A stretch of DNA of 64,000 nt from an uncultured Bacteroidales bacterium (GCA_902798965.1 CADBYS010000004.1:1-64000); one strand, 5' to 3'. Positions 17,880 to 27,958 are shown, counted from the first letter of the stretch. A program made the numbers and translations. The notes: generated from the sequence alone by a model not told the origin.

Positions 17880-19367
17880 CTACAACTCGACTTCCTCTTT
17901 CTTCTTCGGAATCGAAAGATTTCGGAATCCTGCATCGTGCAAATGCTCCTTGAAGGCTGCTTGTGCCAATGACTCGCCGTGCACGATGAAGGTCTGCTTC
18001 ACTTGCTTGGGATCGATGCTTGCAGAGAGGTAATCGGTCATCTCCTTGTAGTCGCCATGACCGGAGAAAGCTTCAATCTTGATGATCTCCGCGTTGATCT
18101 TTCGATCCATGCCGAATATACTGATCCACTTTTTTGAGGGGTCTTGTATGCGTGCTCCGAGTGAGGTAGGCGTACAGTAACCGACTATCAGAATCGTGGT
18201 GCTGGGGTCGGCTATATGGTTGGCAACGTGGTGTTTGATACGTCCGGCCTCCAACATGCCCGAGGCGGAGATGATGATACTCGGTTCGTCGGTGTGATTG
18301 AGTTTCTTCGACTCGTTGATGTCCTTGATGTACTTGAGCGTATTGAATCCGAAAGGATCGGGATCGAAGCGCAGTGTGTCCTGCACATCTTCATTTAGGT
18401 CACTCATATACATACGGAAGATCTCGGTAGCATTGACGGCGAGCGGCGAATCGACATATACGGGTATTTGCGGCAAGCGTCCGTCGTTGTACAAGTTATT
18501 GAGTACGTACACGATCTCCTGCGTTCTGCCCACAGAGAAGGAGGGGATGAGCAGTTTGCCTTTCTTGCGAACACAGGTATTCTCCACTACGTTGAGCAGT
18601 GCTTCTTCGGTCGTATCTTCCGGCTCGTGCAGCCGGTCACCGTACGTAGATTCGGTAATCAGGTAGTCGCATTGCGGGAATGGTTGCGGTGCAGACAGGA
18701 TATGGCTGTGCGGACGGCCTATATCTCCCGTGAACGCTATGCGCTTCTTTACGAGGTTCTTGGGTTCGGGCGCAAAGGCGGACATATGCTCCATGTACCA
18801 CTGGTCTTTCTTGGTCGGCTTGGCTACGTAGCCTTCCTGCTCGGTTATCTCCAGGTTGCATATTGCCGAACCGAGCATGTGTCCTGAGTTGGTGAAGGTA
18901 AGCATCGTATCGTCGAACAAGCGGATCGGCCGGTCGTAACTGACTGTAACAAAATGCTTCATCACGCCATCCACCTGCTTCAGGTCGTACAGCGGTTCGG
19001 CTTTGGGCTGATGCAGTTTGTCCATCTTCTTGTTGTACCAGCGAATATCCTGCGCCTGGATATAAGCGGTATCGGCAAGCACAATCGAGCACAAGTCACG
19101 CGTGGCGGGAGTGCAATAGATATCCCCGCGAAAACCTAACTTGTAGATGTAGGGCAACAGACCCGAGTGGTCGATATGTGCATGACTAAGCACCACACAA
19201 TCAAGCGTCTTGGGATCGAAACCCAAGTCACGGTTAGCGGCATCGGTATCCATACCTTTACCTTGATACATTCCACAATCAAGCAAAATAGTGTGACCGT
19301 TGTTAGTGGTAATCAGATGTTTGCTGCCCGTTACTTCCTCGGCAGCTCCTAAGAATTGTATTTTCAT
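17880..19367 (-). CDS. Beta-CASP metallo-beta-lactamase-fold hydrolase (RNase-like)
   Basis: The 495 residues have the metallo-lactamase motif SHAHIDHSG (62-67 HAHIDH), a later GDIGRP providing a metal ligand, the beta-CASP insertion with SASGMLEAGRIKHH, and a C-terminal RMMBL-type segment (EAFSGHGDYKEM and VHGES). This combination is known from CPSF73-like and YsiH-type nucleases, so an RNA-processing or related phosphodiesterase role is likely. The gene is monocistronic on the minus strand with its own terminator. I could not place a convincing promoter in the AT-rich gap upstream. Confidence 0.85.
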   Translation of the reverse strand: MKIQFLGAAEEVTGSKHLITTNNGHTILLDCGMYQGKGMDTDAANRDLGFDPKTLDCVVLSHAHIDHSGLLPYIYKLGFRGDIYCTPATRDLCSIVLADTAYIQAQDIRWYNKKMDKLHQPKAEPLYDLKQVDGVMKHFVTVSYDRPIRLFDDTMLTFTNSGHMLGSAICNLEITEQEGYVAKPTKKDQWYMEHMSAFAPEPKNLVKKRIAFTGDIGRPHSHILSAPQPFPQCDYLITESTYGDRLHEPEDTTEEALLNVVENTCVRKKGKLLIPSFSVGRTQEIVYVLNNLYNDGRLPQIPVYVDSPLAVNATEIFRMYMSDLNEDVQDTLRFDPDPFGFNTLKYIKDINESKKLNHTDEPSIIISASGMLEAGRIKHHVANHIADPSTTILIVGYCTPTSLGARIQDPSKKWISIFGMDRKINAEIIKIEAFSGHGDYKEMTDYLSASIDPKQVKQTFIVHGESLAQAAFKEHLHDAGFRNLSIPKKKEEVEL

Positions 19368-19535
19368 GGCTGTGCAGATTTTGGATTATCACCGCCTGCT
19401 ATCATCTCTTCACAAAAAACACTACAAAAATCGTACCAACTTTCTGCTTTTTGACGCAAAAAATGCACGCAATTACACATATTTTGCAGCAAAATGCTTT
19501 TTATTGCATAAAAAACGAAAAAAAATCCTCTAAAA

Positions 19536-19567
19536 TTTGGAAATATGAGATTTTTTTTGTATCTTTG
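19536..19567 (+). promoter_or_regulatory. Promoter of the FAD oxidoreductase-gtrA unit
   Basis: TTTG (19536-19539), 20 bp, TATCTTTG (19560-19567), about 40 bp before the ATG at 19608. Confidence 0.85.
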
Positions 19568-19607
19568 CGCCGTGTAAGAATTATTGTATTATTAAATAAC
19601 TCCGTTT

Positions 19608-21263
19608 ATGGACAAAACAACGATACCTAATACATCTCACCGTGTTCGCGAGCCGCAAGAATCGACGGTAAAGAAACGCATAGCGGTTATTGCCGGAGCA
19701 GGTCCAGCAGGATTGACGGCAGCCTACGAACTGTTGCAGCAGACGAACATCCAACCTATCGTATGCGAGGCGTCGAACAACATCGGCGGTATATCGCAAA
19801 CCGTGGAGCATAACGGCAACCGAATGGATCTGGGCGGTCATCGATTCTTCTCCAAAGACGAGCGCATCATGAAGTGGTGGAAACAAATGCTGCCCATGCA
19901 AGGCGAACGCTCGAAAGATGATATTCTCCTTGGTTTGGATGACAAGCCGCTTGCGCCCAACGGTCCGAATCCGGAAAAGGAAGACCGCGTGATGCTCATC
20001 CGCCATCGCGTGAGCCGTATCTTCTTCCTGCGCAAGTTCTTCGACTACCCCATCTCCATGAAGAAAGAGACGTTCCTGAACATGGGTCTGTGGCGCACGA
20101 TGCAAGCCGGATTCGGCTATCTGTGGTCGTGTGTGCACAAGTTGCCCGAAGATTCGCTCGAAAACTTCTACATCAACCGCTTTGGCCGACCGCTGTACGA
20201 GATGTTCTTCGAGGGATATACCGAGAAGGTGTGGGGTGTGCACCCATCGAAACTCGGAGCGAGCTGGGGCAGTCAGCGCGTGAAAGGACTGAGCATCCGT
20301 GCCGTGCTGCGCGATATGCTGCGCAAAGCGTTCGGCAACAAAGACAAGGGGCAAGTGGAAACCTCGCTTATCGAGGAGTTCATCTATCCCAAGTACGGTC
20401 CGGGACAACTTTGGCAGACAGTGGCTGACGAAGTGATTGCGCGCGGAGGAAAAGTGCTGATGGACAGTACCGTGACCGAAGTACATATTGACAACGGCAG
20501 CGGTCAGCCCAAAGTGAGTGAGGTGGTTATACGTCATTCGGACGGCACGACGGAAACATTGCCGTGCGATTACTTCCTCTCCACGATGCCAATCAAGGAT
20601 CTCGTGGCCGGTATTCGCGGTATTGACGTGCCGCAAGACGTGCAGCAGATTGCCGCCACCCTGCCCTACCGCGACTTTATCACCGTAGGACTGCTGGTTG
20701 ACAAGATGAAGATCATCAACCAGACAAAACTGCGCACCTACGCCAACCGTGTGCCCGACACATGGATATATATCCAAGAGAGAGACGTTAAGATCGGACG
20801 ACTGCAGGTATTCAACAACTGGTCACCGTATCTGGTCAAGGATTATGAGCACACCATGTGGATAGGACTCGAGTACTTCGCTACCGAAGGCGATGAGCTA
20901 TGGCAAATGCCGAGCGAGGACTTCATCAAGATGGCTACCGACGAGTTGGTCAAGATCGATATCATCGCCCCCGATGCGGTGCTGGATGCCTGCCACGTTC
21001 GCGTCAAAAAAGCCTACCCTGCCTACTACGGCTCGTACGAGCAGTTGGATACCGTCAAGCAGTTCCTGAACAGCATACCCAACCTCTTCTGCCTCGGACG
21101 AAACGGACAACACCGCTATAACAACATGGATCACTCCATGGCTACGGCCATCGAGTGCGTCAACCTCATTCACAGCGGACAGATCGAGGACAAGACTGCC
21201 GTATGGAATGTGAACACCGAGCAGGAGTATCACGAGAGCAAGAAGATTGAGAAAGAAGACTAA
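19608..21263 (+). CDS. NAD(P)/FAD-dependent oxidoreductase (HemY / UGM-like)
   Basis: The 551-residue protein has an FAD-binding Rossmann motif at about 27-40 ([14 protein letters not shown]) after a 23-residue leader, then a GGHRFFSKD segment and a C-terminal [17 protein letters not shown] typical of flavin amine-oxidase-like enzymes related to UDP-galactopyranose mutase and HemY. The substrate is not readable. Its neighbours, a GtrA flippase-like protein 11 bp downstream and a GT-C glycosyltransferase, suggest that it modifies a polyprenyl-linked or nucleotide sugar used in surface glycosylation; that is inference from context. Confidence 0.8.
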   Translation: MDKTTIPNTSHRVREPQESTVKKRIAVIAGAGPAGLTAAYELLQQTNIQPIVCEASNNIGGISQTVEHNGNRMDLGGHRFFSKDERIMKWWKQMLPMQGERSKDDILLGLDDKPLAPNGPNPEKEDRVMLIRHRVSRIFFLRKFFDYPISMKKETFLNMGLWRTMQAGFGYLWSCVHKLPEDSLENFYINRFGRPLYEMFFEGYTEKVWGVHPSKLGASWGSQRVKGLSIRAVLRDMLRKAFGNKDKGQVETSLIEEFIYPKYGPGQLWQTVADEVIARGGKVLMDSTVTEVHIDNGSGQPKVSEVVIRHSDGTTETLPCDYFLSTMPIKDLVAGIRGIDVPQDVQQIAATLPYRDFITVGLLVDKMKIINQTKLRTYANRVPDTWIYIQERDVKIGRLQVFNNWSPYLVKDYEHTMWIGLEYFATEGDELWQMPSEDFIKMATDELVKIDIIAPDAVLDACHVRVKKAYPAYYGSYEQLDTVKQFLNSIPNLFCLGRNGQHRYNNMDHSMATAIECVNLIHSGQIEDKTAVWNVNTEQEYHESKKIEKED

Positions 21264-21274
21264 CTACACCTGAG

Positions 21275-21694
21275 ATGAAAGAGTTGCTCAATAAGTTATT
21301 TGTCGCGCCGACCACGAACATCTGGCTGCAGCTGTTACGCTACGGATTTGTGGGAGGCGTAGCTTTCGTAGCGGACTACGGCACGTTGTTCCTGCTTACC
21401 CATTATGCCCATGTGCACTACCTGGTGTCGGCGGCTGTAGCGTTCGGTATAGGCCTCACAGTTAACTACCTACTCAGCATATCCTGGGTATTCAACAAGA
21501 ACCGTAGCGCCAAGCCTTGGGTGGAGTTCCTGGTGTTCGCACTCATCGGCGTGGTGGGATTAGGACTGAACGAACTGATCATGTACGTAGCTACCGACCT
21601 CATGTCGCTGCATTACATGCTCAGCAAACTCATCTCCACAGCCATCGTCTTCTGCTGGAACTTCTTTGCCCGCAAACTGATCATATTCAAATAA
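21275..21694 (+). CDS. GtrA family membrane protein
   Basis: The 139 residues contain four membrane helices and the GtrA features LLRYGFVGGVAFVADYG near the start and a WNFFARKLIIF ending. GtrA proteins are thought to flip polyprenyl-phosphate sugars across the inner membrane. It lies between the FAD oxidoreductase and a GT-C transferase on one transcript. A second GtrA gene occurs at 41463-41861. Confidence 0.88.
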   Translation: MKELLNKLFVAPTTNIWLQLLRYGFVGGVAFVADYGTLFLLTHYAHVHYLVSAAVAFGIGLTVNYLLSISWVFNKNRSAKPWVEFLVFALIGVVGLGLNELIMYVATDLMSLHYMLSKLISTAIVFCWNFFARKLIIFK

Positions 21695-21700
21695 CCCGCC

Positions 21701-21719
21701 ATCAGCCAATTTGGCTGAT
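21701..21719. repeat. Perfect 9-bp inverted repeat
   Basis: ATCAGCCAA and its complement TTGGCTGAT flank a single T, between the gtrA and GT-C genes. There is no T run, so I do not call it a terminator. It might be a binding site or an RNA hairpin. Confidence 0.6.
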
Positions 21720-21731
21720 TACCTCAAAGAC

Positions 21732-23318
21732 ATGAACAAGACAAACATATTCAAATACATCGTATTCCCGCTGGCAATCACGATTGCCTGGTTTCTCATG
21801 GCACGATACACCTTCAACGAGAAACCCGACCTCAACGGCGATAACTTCAATTATTACATCTATGCCTCGTCGCTGGCATCGGGGCAGGGCTACTGCGATC
21901 TGTCGCAACCCGGCTCGCCTGCCACGAATAACTTCCCCCCGGGCTATCCCCTGATCATGACCCCGCTGCGGATGTTCACCGACAGCTTTGTGGCACAAAA
22001 GTGGCTGAACGAGCTGTTCGTTCTCTTCTCGTTGTTGCTACTGTTCTTCGGTTTGCAACACGCCAAGCTGCCGATGCCCATCGCTTTCACGGCAGCCATC
22101 TCCGGAGCGTTCCTGCCGCGGTTGTTCCACTTCTCCACGATGATGATGTCCGAGGCATCGTTCCTCTTCACATCGGTGGTGGTGCTCTACTGCCTGATCC
22201 GCCTGTCGGAGAAGGAAGACACTTGGTGGGCTGAGCTGCGCAATCCGTGGTTCTATCTGATGCTGCTTACCCTCGTACTCAATTATCATATCCGTACGCA
22301 GGGCTTGGCGATGATTGCCGGCGTTCTGCTCGCACTGCTTATCCGCAAGCGCTGGACGGCTTTCGGAGCTACGGCTCTCGGTTTCATACTCGGTGCGCTG
22401 CCGTGGAAACTGCGCAATGCAGCACTCGGGCTGAACGGCAACCGGTATATCGATGCGATGATGCAGGCTAATCCCTGGCGACCGGAAGAAGGAACACTCA
22501 CCGTCAGTGAGATGATCAGCCGCTTCTTCGATACCCTGCAGATGCTTCTCTTCCAGGCTATCCCGAACACCGTGATGCCCTTCTTCTCCACCAACCCCGA
22601 TCAGCCCGAGTACTCTTTCTCGGTCTATCTGTTCGGCGCGCTGATGGTAGCTGTGATGATCTATGGTTGCTGGCGCATGGAGTCGTGGCGCTGGGTGATG
22701 CTCGCGTACTTTGCCGCCACACTCGGACTCATATCACTCTTCTCCACCCCTTCCGGCAGCCGATATATCACAACGATCCTGCCGCTGCTCTCTGCTGCTC
22801 TGATGGTTGGTCTGTGGGCACTGATCTCGCTTATCCCCGAGCGGCTGATGAAAGCCGACAAACAGAAACCTGCCGTAGAAAAGATTAGCAACATCGCGGC
22901 GTTTGCGCTGCTGCTGTTGCTCTTCACCTGCCAAAGTGGTATGCAAGATGAGCACAAGCAGTCGCAGCAACGATACCCCAAGCAGTACAAGCAGTTCTTT
23001 GCTATCGGCGAACAGGTCAAGAAGAAGACACCCGAAGGAACAGTCATCTGCTCACGCAAACCGCAGATGTTCTATCTCTACTCCAACCGACCGGGCGTCG
23101 GCTACCGCTATACCCGCGATGCAGAGGAGTTACTCAACGATCTGGTAAGCAAGCAGGTGGATTACGTCATCATCGACGCACTCGGTTACTCATCCACTGC
23201 CTATTACCTCGTACCGGCCATACAGAAGTTCCCGCAATACTTCTCGCCGGTCATTCACTACGAAGATACCCACACGTATCTGCTACGATTCAACCGTGAA
23301 GCGTTCGCCAACCGATAA
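21732..23318 (+). CDS. GT-C type membrane glycosyltransferase
   Basis: I chose the ATG at 21732 (MNKTNIFKYIVF); a TTG at 21711 inside the inverted repeat is an alternative. The 528 residues show about ten membrane helices, an early periplasmic loop NGDNFNYYIYASSLASG with the acidic pair expected of PMT/ArnT-like (GT39/GT83) enzymes, and a soluble C-terminal part with ICSRKPQMFYLYSNRPG. It probably transfers a sugar from a polyprenyl phosphate in the periplasm, with GtrA supplying the flipped donor. Acceptor and sugar are unknown. It is followed 21 bp later by the glucosaminidase gene. Confidence 0.8.
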   Translation: MNKTNIFKYIVFPLAITIAWFLMARYTFNEKPDLNGDNFNYYIYASSLASGQGYCDLSQPGSPATNNFPPGYPLIMTPLRMFTDSFVAQKWLNELFVLFSLLLLFFGLQHAKLPMPIAFTAAISGAFLPRLFHFSTMMMSEASFLFTSVVVLYCLIRLSEKEDTWWAELRNPWFYLMLLTLVLNYHIRTQGLAMIAGVLLALLIRKRWTAFGATALGFILGALPWKLRNAALGLNGNRYIDAMMQANPWRPEEGTLTVSEMISRFFDTLQMLLFQAIPNTVMPFFSTNPDQPEYSFSVYLFGALMVAVMIYGCWRMESWRWVMLAYFAATLGLISLFSTPSGSRYITTILPLLSAALMVGLWALISLIPERLMKADKQKPAVEKISNIAAFALLLLLFTCQSGMQDEHKQSQQRYPKQYKQFFAIGEQVKKKTPEGTVICSRKPQMFYLYSNRPGVGYRYTRDAEELLNDLVSKQVDYVIIDALGYSSTAYYLVPAIQKFPQYFSPVIHYEDTHTYLLRFNREAFANR

Positions 23319-23339
23319 GCACAACACACTATCAGCAAC

Positions 23340-24503
23340 ATGCACAAACAACTATACATAGCATTACTGACGCTCGCAGCACTGCTGCCGGGCGTTACTA
23401 CTGGGGCACAGGAAGCGAAGAACCCCGTTTACCTGTCGTACATCGAGAAGTGGAAAGCCACAGCGTTGGCACAAGAGAAACAGTTCGGTATTCCTGCAGC
23501 CATCACCTTGGCGCAGGGATTGCTGGAGTCCGGTGCCGGACAGAGCGACCTGGCTACACAAGCCAACAACCACTTTGGCATCAAGTGCCACAGCGAGTGG
23601 GAAGGCGACACTTTCCGCAAGGATGATGACAAGCGCGACGAGTGCTTCCGCAGCTACTACAAGGCCGAAGACTCCTTCCGCGACCACTCATTGTTCCTTA
23701 AGAAGAAACGCTATGAGGTGCTCTTCACCTACGACATCAAGGATTATGCCAAGTGGGCAAACGGACTGAAAGCCTGCGGTTATGCCACCGACCCCAAGTA
23801 CCCGCAGAAACTCATTCGTATCATCGAGACGTACGGGCTAAACGATCTCAAGCCTCAAAAGACCGCGCCGCAAGCGCCGCTCAAAGAGGAAAGACTGCAA
23901 CCTGAGGTTGCTCAAAGAGGAAAGCCTGATCAACAATCAGCGGTCAGCGAGCCGCAGAAGCCCAAAAAGCCTGAGCAGTCACAGAAGCCGAACAAGCCCA
24001 CGAAGCCCACAAAACCGGGCAAGACGCACAAGCCCGTTCAGCAACCCGCTGAGCAGGTGCAACTGGTACAAACAACAATCGAAACGCCAACCACAGTGTA
24101 TGAGCACGTCACCGACACAGTTGTGTGGCGTCCGGCACAGTTCAGGGCGAACCCATTGTATCAGAATCACGGCTACGGAAAGACGAACGGACAGAAGTTC
24201 ATCGTGGCACAGGAAGGCGACACCTGGGGCAGCATAGCGTACATGCTGGCGATGGAAGAGAAGACCCTCAGGCGCATCAACGACGCTACCGACAAGCAGC
24301 CGCTGCGCGGAGGCGACCGCATCTACCTCTTCCCAAAACACAGCAAAGCCGAGAAGAGCACACCGCGACACCTCGTGCAACCCGGCGAAACAGCATGGGA
24401 TATTGCACAGAAGTACGGCATACGCCTCAGCAGCCTGTACAAACTGAATGGAATCCCCGAAGGAACACCGCTAAAAACACAACAGTGGCTGGATCTGAGG
24501 TAA
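23340..24503 (+). CDS. Secreted glucosaminidase with two LysM domains
   Basis: A signal peptide (about 1-22) leads into a glucosaminidase (GH73-like) domain at about 30-165, with GIPAAITLAQGLLESGAGQS and NNHFGIKCH. A Lys/Pro-rich linker (about 175-240) follows, then a LysM at about 280-325 (FIVAQEGDTWGSIA) and a second at 341-387 (LVQPGETAWDIAQKYGI). It should cleave or remodel peptidoglycan and anchor through LysM. The linker contains a duplicated 15-bp word (GCTCAAAGAGGAAAG at 23879 and 23909). It is probably co-transcribed with the genes on either side. Confidence 0.9.
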   Translation: MHKQLYIALLTLAALLPGVTTGAQEAKNPVYLSYIEKWKATALAQEKQFGIPAAITLAQGLLESGAGQSDLATQANNHFGIKCHSEWEGDTFRKDDDKRDECFRSYYKAEDSFRDHSLFLKKKRYEVLFTYDIKDYAKWANGLKACGYATDPKYPQKLIRIIETYGLNDLKPQKTAPQAPLKEERLQPEVAQRGKPDQQSAVSEPQKPKKPEQSQKPNKPTKPTKPGKTHKPVQQPAEQVQLVQTTIETPTTVYEHVTDTVVWRPAQFRANPLYQNHGYGKTNGQKFIVAQEGDTWGSIAYMLAMEEKTLRRINDATDKQPLRGGDRIYLFPKHSKAEKSTPRHLVQPGETAWDIAQKYGIRLSSLYKLNGIPEGTPLKTQQWLDLR

Positions 24504-24519
24504 TGGTTAATGGTGAAAA

Positions 24520-24813
24520 GTGAAGCGAAAGGAAGCACAATCGTTGGATAGCGTACTCGCTGAATGGATTCGCGAGAACGACTTGGAGAAACCGCTGCTC
24601 GAGCACCGGGTTGTGGAGCATTGGAACGAAGTGCTCGGACCCATCGTAGCACGGTTCTCGAAAGATATAGAGATCAAGGACGGTATGTTGCGCGTGCGGA
24701 TTACCAACGCCGCACTGAGGCAAGAACTGTTCGAGCAACGCTTCCGACTCATCCAAAAACTCAATGATGCCGTCGGCGGCGAAGCGGTCAAAGACATACG
24801 ACTATTAGGATGA
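24520..24813 (+). CDS. DUF721 (DciA-like) protein
   Basis: The 97 residues start with GTG (24520). The sequence has the DUF721 features VVEHWNEVLGP near 30 and a beta-strand region LRVRITNAALRQEL near 62. DUF721 includes DciA, a helicase-associated replication factor, so a link to replication is possible. The stop overlaps the mutS2 start (ATGA at 24810-24813), which indicates translational coupling. The short gap before it repeats TAATGGT. Confidence 0.82.
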   Translation: MKRKEAQSLDSVLAEWIRENDLEKPLLEHRVVEHWNEVLGPIVARFSKDIEIKDGMLRVRITNAALRQELFEQRFRLIQKLNDAVGGEAVKDIRLLG

Positions 24814-27182
24814 ACTATCCGGACAACATAGAACAGAAGATCGATTTCACACAAGTGCGTGAGTGGATCAGGAAGGAGTGCGACTCGCCGCTGGGTGAGG
24901 AGCGCTGTGCAGCTATGACGTTCCTTACCGACGCGGCTGCCATCAGCGAGCGCGTGCAGCAAACTGCGCAAATGCAGCAAGCGCTGACCGACGCCACACT
25001 CTCCTTCCCCCGCGGCGACATCTACGACTTGCGCGAACAACTGCAACGCATCCGAATCGAAGGACTGTACCTCGATGAAGCGGAGCTGTTCAGTCTGCAG
25101 AAATGTCTGCAGTTCGCGGAAGAGATGCAGCGCTTCCTCAAGACTCTTGACCTGACGCGCTATAGTCTGCTCATCGCCATGAGCAACATGCTTACTATCT
25201 CCCTCACGCCAATATTGGTGCGATTGGATCAGCTCCTTGACCGCTATGGCGAACTGCGCGACAGTGCCTCGCCCGAACTGGGCAGACTGCGCCAGGAGCT
25301 GCGCAAAGCCGAAGGCACCGTGGCACGCGCCATCGACCGCATACTCCGCCAGGCACAAGCCGACGGACTCATAGATAAAGATGCTGCCCCTACCCTGCGC
25401 GAAGGACGACTCGTGCTGCCCGTGCCCCCTGCCTACAAACGCAAGATAGGCGGCATAGTGCACGACGAAAGTGCCTCGGGTAAGACCGTATATATCGAGC
25501 CGCAGCAGGTGATTGAGGCAAACAACCATATCCGCGAACTGGAAGGTGCCGAGCGCCGCGAGCGCATACGTATCCTCATCGCCTTCTCCGGCGAACTGCG
25601 ACCGCTGCTCACTGACTTGATGCAAGTGCAGCAGTTCGTAGCGGAGATAGATTTTGTGCGCGCCAAAGCCCGCGTAGGAATTGGACTTAAGAGCATAGCA
25701 CCGATCATCAATGACCGCCCGCTGCTCAGTTGGCGCGAGGCACGGCACCCCATATTGTGCAAACGTCTTCCCGAAGCCGGCAAACAGGTCGTACCGCTCG
25801 ACATCAACCTGCACGAGGGAAACAGGATTCTTGTGATCTCCGGTCCGAACGCCGGCGGCAAGTCCGTGTGCCTGAAGACCGCCGCACTGCTGCAATACAT
25901 GCTGCAATGCGGCTTGACCGTGCCGGCAGGCGAAGCCTCCGAGGCTGGTATCTTCCGGCAACTGATGATCGACATAGGCGACGAGCAGTCGATCAACAAC
26001 GATCTGTCCACCTACTCATCGCACCTGAGGAACATGAAGTACTTTGTACGGAACGCCGATGCACAAACCTTGTTTCTCATCGACGAGTTCGGCACAGGCA
26101 CCGAGCCGCTCATCGGCGGCGCGTTGGCAGAGAGCGTGCTGCTGCACCTCAATCAAGCCGAAGCGATGGGTATCATCACCACGCACTACACCAACCTCAA
26201 GCACTTGGCAGAGCAGACCGACGGCATAGTGAACGGCGCGATGCTCTACGACCGAGGCGCACTCAAGCCGCTCTTCCAGCTCTCAATAGGCCAGGCAGGA
26301 AGCTCATTCGCCATAGAGATAGCACGGCAGATAGGTCTGCCGGAAGAGATCATCAAGCAAGCCACCGAACTGATTGGTGCCGAACATATCGACTACGACA
26401 AGCAGTTGCAGGATATAGCCCGCGACAAACGCTACTGGCAGAACAAACGCGAGAATATCCGTTCGCGGGAGAAACATCTCGAGGAACGTATCGCCTACTA
26501 TGAGCAGCAGATCGGTTCTATCAAACAGACGCAACGTGAGATGCTCAGCGAAGCCAAGCAGCAAGCTGCCGACCTGCTGCAGCAGTCCAACGCCACCATC
26601 GAGCGCACCATACGCGAGATTAAGGAGGCGCAAGCTGACAAAGAGGTCACACGCAAAGCCCGCGAGAAGGTCGAGGAGATGAAGCAGAAAGTGAATACAA
26701 AGACTGCAAAAACAAAGGTCAATGGCAAATCCGTCAAATCCGTTCGATCCGTACCGAACAGTAGCACACCCGCACTGGAGCAACGCGGCGGCAAGTCCGT
26801 GCTGCACGATCTGAGCGAACTGCGTATCCTGACCAAACGCCCTGAACTGCCCGCCAAGCCTGTCACGCAACGCGCCACAAGCAGCGTAGCCGATCAGATG
26901 CGCCGACGCAAACTCGCCTTCAATCGCACACTCGACATGCGCGGTATGCGCGCGGACGAGGCGTTGGAGACGATCATCGCCTATATCGACGACGCCATCA
27001 TGGTAGGCGCGGAGGAAGTGACCATCCTGCACGGCACAGGCACAGGCGCAGTCAAGCAAGTGGTGCGCGACTACCTGCAGGAGAAGAGTCACGCCATGCG
27101 CAAACGGGGCACAGGTACAATCACCTTCCACGACGGAGACCCCGACCGTGGCGGCGCAGGAATAACAATCGTAGAATTATAA
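24810..27182 (+). CDS. mutS2: MutS2 family endonuclease / ATPase with Smr domain
   Basis: The 790 residues include the MutS2 core and clamp (about 1-310), the ATPase with Walker A GPNAGGKS near 345-352 and DEFGTGTEP as Walker B region, a coiled-coil segment (about 520-635) and a C-terminal Smr domain (about 705-790, LDMRGMRADEALE and LHGTGTGA). MutS2 acts on branched DNA and stalled ribosomes in other bacteria. Residues about 637-652, between coiled coil and Smr domain, are encoded by repeat words (AAATCCGT, GATCCGT), the same family as the array at 419-630. Length is otherwise normal. Confidence 0.93.
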   Translation: MNYPDNIEQKIDFTQVREWIRKECDSPLGEERCAAMTFLTDAAAISERVQQTAQMQQALTDATLSFPRGDIYDLREQLQRIRIEGLYLDEAELFSLQKCLQFAEEMQRFLKTLDLTRYSLLIAMSNMLTISLTPILVRLDQLLDRYGELRDSASPELGRLRQELRKAEGTVARAIDRILRQAQADGLIDKDAAPTLREGRLVLPVPPAYKRKIGGIVHDESASGKTVYIEPQQVIEANNHIRELEGAERRERIRILIAFSGELRPLLTDLMQVQQFVAEIDFVRAKARVGIGLKSIAPIINDRPLLSWREARHPILCKRLPEAGKQVVPLDINLHEGNRILVISGPNAGGKSVCLKTAALLQYMLQCGLTVPAGEASEAGIFRQLMIDIGDEQSINNDLSTYSSHLRNMKYFVRNADAQTLFLIDEFGTGTEPLIGGALAESVLLHLNQAEAMGIITTHYTNLKHLAEQTDGIVNGAMLYDRGALKPLFQLSIGQAGSSFAIEIARQIGLPEEIIKQATELIGAEHIDYDKQLQDIARDKRYWQNKRENIRSREKHLEERIAYYEQQIGSIKQTQREMLSEAKQQAADLLQQSNATIERTIREIKEAQADKEVTRKAREKVEEMKQKVNTKTAKTKVNGKSVKSVRSVPNSSTPALEQRGGKSVLHDLSELRILTKRPELPAKPVTQRATSSVADQMRRRKLAFNRTLDMRGMRADEALETIIAYIDDAIMVGAEEVTILHGTGTGAVKQVVRDYLQEKSHAMRKRGTGTITFHDGDPDRGGAGITIVEL
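26724..26757. repeat. AATCCGT words inside mutS2
   Basis: Three copies of (A/T)(A/T)CCGT-type words (AAATCCGTC, AAATCCGTT, CGATCCGTA) lie in frame in the linker before the Smr domain, encoding a Ser/Val/Lys-rich stretch (GKSVKSVRSVPN). The family matches 419-630. Confidence 0.75.
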
Positions 27183-27195
27183 TTTGATGCTAAAT

Positions 27196-27906
27196 ATGAA
27201 GAAATTTACAACATTGTTTTTATTGATGGCTGCGCTGCTGCCTGTAGCAGCTCAAGTGCAGTACGGCACAGAGCAATATGCCGTCCGGGCATATGCCGGC
27301 TATGCCCACAACACCACCTACGGTTCGTACGGAGTATTCGACTTCGGCGGATTCATGCCCATCAACCAACACTTCGAGATGCAAGCCGATCTCCGGTTAT
27401 CCACAGCCGGCAACCACGCATTTGGCGTACAGCTACGTCCTAAGTTTACCGTACCCGTAGGCGAGATGTTCATCGAAGCACGACTGCTCTCTAACCTGTA
27501 CAAACGCGACGGTTACAACGATTTCACTCAGCTCATCGGTGTCGGTTACCGCATGGATCATGTGACAGCCATAGTGGGTATGTCCACACGTATCATCATG
27601 GAAACGCCCTACGATTGGCACAGCACACAGAGCATGATCGTCGAGCCGTTCAACATCTGCTACAAGATTGAAGCGTTCATCTGCAAGCAGACCTCGCCGT
27701 GGAACATCAGTCTTTGCGCCACAAATATAACCGACTACCAGATCGAGCGCGTTTGGCAACCCATGTTCATGGCTACAGGACTGTATAACATCGACAATCA
27801 CTGGCAGGTTAACCTCGCCGTGCTCTGCAAACCGACCGGAATGTTCCACCTCAATGCCAAGTATTACGGCTCGGAAGTGCGCGCCGGCTTCAACTACAAC
27901 TTTTAG
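27196..27906 (+). CDS. Predicted outer-membrane beta-barrel protein
   Basis: I place the start at 27196 (MKKFTTLFLLMAALLPVAAQ), which opens a clear signal peptide; ATG 27187 and TTG 27184 are in-frame alternatives. The 236-residue product consists of alternating polar and aromatic beta-strands and ends in the aromatic residue of AGFNYNF, as expected for an outer-membrane barrel of about 10 to 12 strands. I do not recognise a named family. It follows mutS2 by only 13 bp and precedes a phosphoesterase lipoprotein. Confidence 0.65.
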   Translation: MKKFTTLFLLMAALLPVAAQVQYGTEQYAVRAYAGYAHNTTYGSYGVFDFGGFMPINQHFEMQADLRLSTAGNHAFGVQLRPKFTVPVGEMFIEARLLSNLYKRDGYNDFTQLIGVGYRMDHVTAIVGMSTRIIMETPYDWHSTQSMIVEPFNICYKIEAFICKQTSPWNISLCATNITDYQIERVWQPMFMATGLYNIDNHWQVNLAVLCKPTGMFHLNAKYYGSEVRAGFNYNF

Positions 27907-27958
27907 ACCGCTACGCTGAAAGAAAAAAGACCGTTTCACTCAAAGACAAAAGAAAAAT

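Noticed and set aside
19581-20777. A 398-codon frame on the minus strand opposite the FAD oxidoreductase
   Set aside because: The plus-strand gene has a clear flavin-binding motif and a promoter; the antisense frame has only His/Leu/Val-rich translation typical of shadows.
24507-25961. A 484-codon frame on the minus strand opposite mutS2
   Set aside because: mutS2 with Walker and Smr motifs is certain on the other strand.
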